This document shows positions 24,320 to 28,802 of a stretch of DNA of 28,802 nt, piece by piece. The stretch spans positions 1-28,802 of the forward strand of contig USMU01000017.1 of assembly GCA_900555925.1 (NCBI GenBank), given 5' to 3'. A program made the translations under genes and the position numbers. How positions within the stretch are numbered: the stretch's first letter is position 1; each line of letters begins with the position of its first letter. Origin of the DNA: an uncultured Clostridium sp. Its GTDB lineage: Bacteria; Bacillota; Clostridia; Christensenellales; Borkfalkiaceae. The notes below the pieces were generated by a model that was not told the DNA's origin, ran no database searches, and saw only the letters and a program-made list of their open reading frames with translations.

Positions 24320-24383
24320 AAAAGCCCCTGTCTGTAAATTAGACAAGCTCGGATACAAAAATATATTTTTCAGAAAAATAAAA

Positions 24384-24650
24384 ACTGTGCTACCTTTTTT
24401 GTCGGAATTTACCGAAGCGGAAACACTGTAGGTGACTCCCTCAAAGCTACCTCATGGCACACACAAAAATCCGCTTAGTGCTGCTACATTCCTGTCCTGA
24501 CACGGTTCACGGCATCGTGTTGCATGAGACCTTGCTATCAACGTTCCTTACAGTGCGCAGCCTTCCATAAATACCGCCGGGAAAGGCGTTCGGTTCTGCT
24601 ATAGCGGATTGCAGATACAGGGTGCCGCTAACTCCCCACCTAGCACAGCT
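24384..24650 (-). ncRNA. ffs: Signal recognition particle RNA, large Bacillus type
   Basis: RNA core of the SRP that targets secretory and membrane proteins through Ffh. On the - strand the Alu part is recognisable: GTGCTAGGTGGGGAG, TTAGCGGCACCCTGTA, then GCAATCCGCTATAGCAG. The S-domain tip reads GAACCGTGTCAGG, ACA-GGAA-TGT, AGCAGCACTAAG, with the symmetric loop bases CAGG and AGCAG that bind Ffh and a GGAA tetraloop at 24492-24489. The 5' end is set by the promoter at 24684-24656. The 3' end is less sure: AGCTGTGCTA at the 5' end can pair with TAGCACAGTT ending at 24384, directly before a T-rich run, giving about 267 nt; a shorter form ending near 24424 is possible. Confidence 0.9.
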
Positions 24651-24655
24651 TAATC

Positions 24656-24684
24656 ATTATACACTATTTACAGCTTTTTTGCAA
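24656..24684 (-). promoter_or_regulatory. sigma-A promoter of SRP RNA
   Basis: On the - strand: TTGCAA (24684-24679), 17-base spacer, perfect TATAAT (24661-24656). The predicted start near 24649 fits the 5' end of the RNA. Confidence 0.78.
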
Positions 24685-24751
24685 CCTTTTTACGGCAGTT
24701 TTTTTGTCGCTTTTCGGGAAGTATAAAAATTTCTTTCGAATACCTTTTACG

Positions 24752-24780
24752 TTGACAAAATAGGAAAGAAAGAGTATAAT
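24752..24780 (+). promoter_or_regulatory. Consensus sigma-A promoter of the Mrp gene
   Basis: Perfect TTGACA (24752-24757), 17-base spacer, perfect TATAAT (24775-24780). The start near 24787 leaves a 30-base leader with GAGGAGA. Confidence 0.85.
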
Positions 24781-24816
24781 ATCAGATTGGAAACAAGACA
24801 GACGAGGAGAAAAAGT

Positions 24817-25644
24817 ATGTCGGAAAATAATTGTACACACGATTGTTCCAGTTGTTCTGCAAATTGTTCGTCTAGGAACAAGGAAAGTTTATTAAAGCCC
24901 CTTCATGTGCAGTCGTCCGTTAAAAAAGTGATTGCGGTAGTTAGTGGTAAAGGAGGAGTGGGAAAATCACTCACTACGTCCCTGCTGGCCTCATACGCGC
25001 ATAAAAGCGGAAAGTCTGTGGGGATTATGGACGCCGATGTTACAGGGCCTTCCATTCCTCGCATGTTCGGGATCGACGAACGCGCGACGGGAAGCGAGGA
25101 GGGGATTAATACGGTTTTAACTCCTTCGGGAATCCAGATGATGTCTATGAATTTGCTTTTAGAGAATGAGACGGACCCCGTACTTTGGCGCGGAGCGCTC
25201 ATTTCGGGAACAGTATTACAATTCTGGACTGATGTCATTTGGAGAGATATCGATTTATTATTTATCGATATGCCGCCCGGAACGGGCGATGTCCCTTTAA
25301 CCGTCTTTCAAAGTATTCCTATTGCGGGTGTCGTCATCGTCACTACGCCGCAGGATCTCGTTAAAATGGTTGTAGAAAAGGCAGTAAATATGGCGAATAT
25401 GATGAATATTCCTGTTTTGGGACTTGTCGAAAATATGAGCTGGCTTTCCTGTCCGGATTGCGGCCGGAAAATTGAGATTTTCGGTCAAAGCAAAGCCGCG
25501 GCAATAGCAAAAGAATATGGAATTCCTGCCATTGCCAAAATGCCTTTGGATTCAAGAATCGCAGAATATGCAGATTCGGGCCGGATAGAAGATTACGAGA
25601 CGGAGGACTTAAAAGAAATCTATAAAGCGATTGAAAGAGCATAA
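24817..25644 (+). CDS. mrp: Mrp/NBP35-family Fe-S cluster carrier ATPase
   Basis: A 275-residue P-loop ATPase that carries or assembles [4Fe-4S] clusters in the cytosol. The start is the ATG at 24817, after GAGGAGA; a TTG 30 bases earlier has no ribosome site and coincides with the predicted transcript start. The N-terminus is Cys-rich (CTHDCSSCSANC, residues 6-17), as in NBP35-type members. Then come the deviant Walker A SGKGGVGKS (43-51), DADVTGPSIPRMFG, and the family block FIDMPPGTGDVPLTVFQS. The CxxC that binds the bridging cluster is Cys212/Cys215 (WLSCPDCGRK). It is a single-gene unit with consensus promoter and strong terminator. Confidence 0.95.
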   Translation: MSENNCTHDCSSCSANCSSRNKESLLKPLHVQSSVKKVIAVVSGKGGVGKSLTTSLLASYAHKSGKSVGIMDADVTGPSIPRMFGIDERATGSEEGINTVLTPSGIQMMSMNLLLENETDPVLWRGALISGTVLQFWTDVIWRDIDLLFIDMPPGTGDVPLTVFQSIPIAGVVIVTTPQDLVKMVVEKAVNMANMMNIPVLGLVENMSWLSCPDCGRKIEIFGQSKAAAIAKEYGIPAIAKMPLDSRIAEYADSGRIEDYETEDLKEIYKAIERA

Positions 25645-25647
25645 TGT

Positions 25648-25686
25648 ATAGAAAAAAGGACGGCTTTTATCCGTCCTTTTTTCTAT
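25648..25686. terminator. Strong terminator between convergent genes, likely bidirectional
   Basis: A perfect 16-base stem, ATAGAAAAAAGGACGG (25648-25663) with CCGTCCTTTTTTCTAT (25671-25686), loop of seven bases. The A-run on one arm and T-run on the other let it act on both strands, ending mrp from the left and the acyltransferase transcript from the right. Confidence 0.9.
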
Positions 25687-25754
25687 GGCCGTAGCGACGT
25701 CTTCGCTATTCTTATATAGACAACTGAGATATATACTTTCGTAAAATAAAGTTT

Positions 25755-26606
25755 TTATACGGCAATCCCGACAGGTATAGCTTCTTCCTCTGTCTTTGTT
25801 TCCGCCGTAGAAGGCACAAATTCAGGACAGGGAGCAGACACAGGGGAGGTTTTGATATAATGCACATATTCGTAAGTGGAGTTTTTACTCCTTTCGAGCA
25901 TGGTTTCGTATACGAGGTCGCGAAGCTTTTTTCGATTGTCCTTTAAGGAAAGGTTTGCGTCGGGAAAGAAGGGCCCGTCGATATAAACCGTCACTTTGGG
26001 AAGTTTGGAAAATTTACGCTTCTGATAAGTGGTGGTAAAACAGAATACGGGCTTGTTTTCCTCTACGGGATAGCGGAAGGACACATCCTTAAAAGGACGA
26101 ATTTTCGTATAGTAAGGCCAAATATGCGCCTCCGGATAAATGACGACGCAGTGATTTTTTTCGGCATGGCGAGCGACGGCGTCGCAGAATCCGCGCATAC
26201 CTCGACGGGTGGTAGGAATTGGCACTCCGCCTAACATTTCCACAGCCTTTCCGACGACGGGAATGGATACTCCGTCGGGATTAATGATAATATAGGCCTT
26301 TTTCGGAAATGTGACCAGTGTAGGAATAAAGGCGTCCTTGACGGCAGCCGTATGATTGGCATAGAGAAAATATCCGCGCTTTTTATAGCCTTTCAGGACT
26401 CGGCGATTCTTTATCTTTACCCGAAAAACTAACTTTTGGCTGAGAAAAATAATCGGAGTGACAATCAATCGATAGAGAATAAATTCAAAGAATTTTTTCA
26501 AAGGATTGCGCGAAAAGTATTGATAATCGGCGGGAAGCTCTTTTTGTTTGATATTTGTTCCCGCAAAATCATCATTCAGTTCGTCGCTATAATAATACGT
26601 TTTCAT
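25755..26606 (-). CDS. PlsC-like acyltransferase (LPLAT family)
   Basis: A 283-residue membrane-associated protein of the lysophospholipid acyltransferase superfamily, which moves acyl chains to lysophosphatidate or related lipids at the inner leaflet. A hydrophobic helix spans about residues 38-60. The catalytic box is NHTAAVKDAF: His85 and Asp91, with five residues between them instead of the usual four, a spacing I recall in a Clostridia subgroup. A later block, VVIYPEAHIWPYY (Glu159), stands for the EGTR glycerol-phosphate-binding motif. The C-terminus ends in an acidic tail. The ATG overlaps the glycosyltransferase stop by four bases (ATGA), so the pair is co-translated and probably works on the same lipid or surface polymer. 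The precise acceptor is unknown. Confidence 0.8.
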   Translation of the reverse strand: MKTYYYSDELNDDFAGTNIKQKELPADYQYFSRNPLKKFFEFILYRLIVTPIIFLSQKLVFRVKIKNRRVLKGYKKRGYFLYANHTAAVKDAFIPTLVTFPKKAYIIINPDGVSIPVVGKAVEMLGGVPIPTTRRGMRGFCDAVARHAEKNHCVVIYPEAHIWPYYTKIRPFKDVSFRYPVEENKPVFCFTTTYQKRKFSKLPKVTVYIDGPFFPDANLSLKDNRKKLRDLVYETMLERSKNSTYEYVHYIKTSPVSAPCPEFVPSTAETKTEEEAIPVGIAV

Positions 26607-27739
26607 TTAGCTTGCTTCCTCCCGTCTATTGTATTGAGCAACATTTTTTCCATTTCTTCCATACAGGCGGACTGAGAAAAACTCTTTCTCATTTCCGCGT
26701 ATTTGTCGACATATTCTCGTTTCAAGGACTCGTTTTCGTACCAGAAATCAATTTTTTCGGCAAGCGCCACCGCATTCTTTTCCTCAAAAAGATTGTTTTC
26801 ATCTATAGCGAAAAACCTCGTGGCGCTACGTTTGGAATTACAGATTACAGGGACTAATCCGCAGGCAATGGCCTCCATGCAGGAAATCGCTTCTATCTCT
26901 ATTAAGGCGGTATGCACATACAAATCGGCACCGTGCAGGAGTGCAGAAAGCTCCGAACGAGTATAAAAGTGAAATTCGCAGTCCGCATGAAGCGCTTCGG
27001 CCTTATGCTTCAAACGGCTTTCGTCCGGCCCGCCTCCGGCAAAAATTACTTTAATGTCTGATTTATGCCGCGATAACGCAATTGCTTCAATTAGTGTGAT
27101 TTGTGATTTTTCCTTGCTGTAACGTCCCGTACAGACAATCGTAAATTTATCGGAGACTCGTTTCTGTTCCCCGAACCGAAAAAATTCGTCGTTGACTCCG
27201 TTAGAAATTACCCGTCCCTCAGTAGGGTGCGCTTCCTTTTCAAAGACTTCTTGGATAAATCGGGTAGGATAGTGAATGACGTCGCAATAACGGTACACAT
27301 TTCGATAAAAGGTTCGATAGACCAGTCGATTCGCAAACGGAACATTCATCATGCCGATATGAGAGGTAACGTTTTCAGCCTGGCAATGAAAGCTCGCGGT
27401 AAGAGGCTTGTGCATTTTTTTTGCAAGTTTTGCCCCCGTTGAACCTAAGGAAAACGGAAATTGAATATGTACCGCATCGGCGCTTTCGATGGCTTCCGTC
27501 AATATTTTTTTGTCCGCTTTTGCAAGGCTGACTCCGTTTCGTTCGAGAATATTATTCAGAGGACCAAAATTCATTTTTCGAACAACAAAATGATTTTTTT
27601 CACCGTCCGTTTCTTCGTCCGAGGAAACTACCGTAACTTCATGCCCTTTTTTCCGTAAATACCGGATAAGGTTTAAGGTGGCGATGGTAGTGCCATTATT
27701 TGGTTGTCCAAGTACATCGCAAATTACGGTAATTTTCAT
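26603..27739 (-). CDS. Family GT4 glycosyltransferase
   Basis: A 378-residue retaining glycosyltransferase of the GT-B fold. The N-terminal lobe starts MKITVICDVLGQPNNGTT, a Gly-rich acceptor-side loop; the second lobe has IVCTGRYSKEKSQITLIEAI and FAGGGPDESRL, and the EX7E donor motif appears in EIEAISCMEAIACG. The overall look is that of the diacylglycerol glucosyltransferases and similar enzymes that use UDP-sugars, and the overlapping PlsC-like gene favours a membrane-lipid or lipoteichoic-anchor role, which remains an inference. The start ATG at 27739 follows GAGAAGGAGAAG; a TTG 15 bases upstream lacks a ribosome site. No clear promoter was seen. Confidence 0.9.
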   Translation of the reverse strand: MKITVICDVLGQPNNGTTIATLNLIRYLRKKGHEVTVVSSDEETDGEKNHFVVRKMNFGPLNNILERNGVSLAKADKKILTEAIESADAVHIQFPFSLGSTGAKLAKKMHKPLTASFHCQAENVTSHIGMMNVPFANRLVYRTFYRNVYRYCDVIHYPTRFIQEVFEKEAHPTEGRVISNGVNDEFFRFGEQKRVSDKFTIVCTGRYSKEKSQITLIEAIALSRHKSDIKVIFAGGGPDESRLKHKAEALHADCEFHFYTRSELSALLHGADLYVHTALIEIEAISCMEAIACGLVPVICNSKRSATRFFAIDENNLFEEKNAVALAEKIDFWYENESLKREYVDKYAEMRKSFSQSACMEEMEKMLLNTIDGRKQAK

Positions 27740-28195
27740 GCTTCTCCTTCTCAATTACATCGGTAAAATTCGGCTGTCTTCTATATGTATTTAATTTCGG
27801 TAAGCTCTTTAATGTCTGAAATTACTTTTTTCAAAGAACTTTTAAAAGTATTTAACGCCCAATATTTACGAGAAACGTTAATCTTTGCGAAAATCTTTGC
27901 GAATTTTTCAGATTGCTTCATCTAAATTTATAATGTTTTTCTGATAGGACATCGATGTGTAATTTGTAATAAAAAATAATCAAATTATGATATTTGTCAT
28001 CTGTTTATATTATATCTTTTCCTTTACAGGAAATCAATATCCGTCGTGGATAATGTTTTTCTACCGATATAGAATTATGAGAGATTGCTTTTCTCCTTTT
28101 ATTCGAGTAAAAAATTGAACTCTACTCACAGTAGAATTTGCCGAAAAGACCGCTTTTAGCTTGATTTTTTGGGCAAAATATGGTATATTGAGGAC
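27740..28195. other. AT-rich intergenic region with short direct repeats
   Basis: About 450 bases between divergent genes with no convincing gene. It holds a perfect 12-base tandem duplication AATCTTTGCGAA (27880-27891 and 27892-27903) and a 13-base direct repeat ATAATGTTTTTCT at 27930-27942 and 28050-28062, exactly 120 bases apart. The leader of the - strand glycosyltransferase gene and the + strand XRE promoter occupy its two ends. A small RNA cannot be excluded. Confidence 0.6.
28161..28189 (+). promoter_or_regulatory. Promoter of the membrane XRE regulator, near-leaderless
   Basis: TTGATT (28161-28166), 17-base spacer, TATATT (28184-28189). The expected start falls at about 28196, the A of the ATG itself. 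Confidence 0.6.
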
Positions 28196-28798
28196 ATGGA
28201 AAATACAGTTAAAATGATTGTGGCAAAAAATTTGATAGAGTTGAGAAAACGTAAAAATTTTACGCAGGGTGAGCTTGCGGAGATGCTCAATTATTCGGAT
28301 AAAACAATATCCAAATGGGAAAACGGCGACTCCTTGCCCGATATTTCTGTCTTGGCTTCTCTGGCAGAAATTTACGGAATAACGCTCGACGATTTGATTC
28401 ACGAAAACGCGGCGGAGAAGGTGGCGGATAAGGCGGAGGAAAAAAAGGCTTTGGAACGTTATAATCAATGGATTATTTTAAGTCTGTCCGTAGTCGTGGT
28501 GTTTCTCATCGCTACCCTGATATTCGTCTATTTGAAGTTGAAGGCGAATATCGACTATTGGCAGGCGTTCGTGTGGGCGGTTCCCGTCTCCTGTCTTGCG
28601 CTTCTTGGGAAAAACCGCAAGTCGGAAAAAGGAATAAAAATGAGTAAGGTATATAGGGCGGTCGTGCTTTCCGTGCTTTGCTGGTCTCTCCTTGCCGCGG
28701 TATATCTCCAACTTTTAGAATATAGGGTTTGGCTGATTTTCATTTTGGGAATCCCCGTCGAATTGATTATATGGCTCAGTTCAAAATTAAATAAATAG
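28196..28798 (+). CDS. Membrane-anchored XRE-family regulator
   Basis: A 200-residue protein with an N-terminal HTH_3 DNA-binding domain (about 8-63: LIELRKRKNFTQGELAEML, KTISKWENGDSLPD, LAEIYGITLDDLI), a charged Glu/Lys linker and a hydrophobic C-terminal half with about four membrane helices (roughly 86-112, 118-136, 150-170 and 173-195). Such proteins are common in Clostridia and may sense envelope or ligand signals; no target can be named. The ATG at 28196 was chosen because GAGG lies five bases before it; a TTG at 28169 sits inside the predicted promoter. It is divergent from the lipid gene pair across a 450-base gap, so it may regulate that pair. The gene is complete and ends just inside the window. 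Confidence 0.85.
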   Translation: MENTVKMIVAKNLIELRKRKNFTQGELAEMLNYSDKTISKWENGDSLPDISVLASLAEIYGITLDDLIHENAAEKVADKAEEKKALERYNQWIILSLSVVVVFLIATLIFVYLKLKANIDYWQAFVWAVPVSCLALLGKNRKSEKGIKMSKVYRAVVLSVLCWSLLAAVYLQLLEYRVWLIFILGIPVELIIWLSSKLNK

Positions 28799-28802
28799 AA
28801 AA

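Noticed and set aside
24219..24431. 70-codon open frame after the VOC gene
   Set aside because: Overlaps the VOC gene in another frame and runs into the SRP RNA region; no ribosome site.
27740..28195. CRISPR array in the repeat-containing gap
   Set aside because: Only two copies of each short repeat, with irregular spacing and lengths far below a CRISPR repeat.
19037..28802. A second copy of the tRNA-Ala 3' end as attR
   Set aside because: Scanning for the T-arm and acceptor end (GGGGTTCGACT, TTAGCTCCACCA) gave no match beyond the tRNA itself.

Overview
The window looks like a chromosome segment of a Gram-positive, low-to-mid GC Bacillota bacterium, probably class Clostridia. The grounds are a Bacillus/Clostridium-like order tadA - prs - pth - mfd - PrsA-like lipoprotein, strong AGGAGG ribosome sites, many sigma-A promoters with 17-base spacers, a large Bacillus-type SRP RNA and an Enterococcus-style V-ATPase operon. 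The exact genus cannot be fixed by eye.

Layout. 1-8246: housekeeping block on the + strand: tRNA adenosine deaminase (5' end cut by the window), PRPP synthetase, peptidyl-tRNA hydrolase, transcription-repair coupling factor and a large divergent parvulin-like lipoprotein. 8330-10106: single-gene units: a tiny YjzC-like protein, a chloramphenicol acetyltransferase homologue and an SGNH hydrolase. 10286-18837: a complete nine-gene V-type ATPase operon in the order F-I-K-E-C-G-A-B-D, the order of the Na+-translocating ntp operon of Enterococcus hirae; the c-ring subunit keeps the residues that bind Na+ there. 18961-19036: tRNA-Ala(GGC) with its own promoter and terminator.

19037 to about 23262: a decayed prophage next to the tRNA. 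A lysogeny module (integrase, ImmA-like peptidase, CI/ImmR-like repressor, divergent Cro-like gene and the start of an excisionase) is intact in layout, but replication, packaging, tail and lysis genes are gone. The excisionase runs out of frame into the interior of a portal gene at about 21618. A putative minor head gene then runs out of frame into the interior of a FAD-dependent oxidoreductase gene at about 23262. No second copy of the tRNA 3' end (attR) is seen. The second deletion probably removed the phage right end, attR and the 5' half of a host oxidoreductase gene, leaving a downstream VOC-family gene attached to phage sequence.

23939-28798: VOC-family protein, SRP RNA (- strand), an Mrp/NBP35 Fe-S carrier ATPase, a strong bidirectional-looking terminator, a - strand pair of lipid-type genes (GT4 glycosyltransferase and PlsC-like acyltransferase, 4-base overlap), an AT-rich gap of about 450 bases with short direct repeats, and a membrane-anchored XRE regulator whose promoter would give an almost leaderless mRNA.

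I did not find a convincing wholly new multi-gene system. The strongest points for a second look are the two prophage deletion junctions and the chimeric reading frames, the half-site array between the repressor and Cro-like genes, the parvulin-like lipoprotein whose first active-site His is Asn, and the compensatory changes in the SRP RNA tip.
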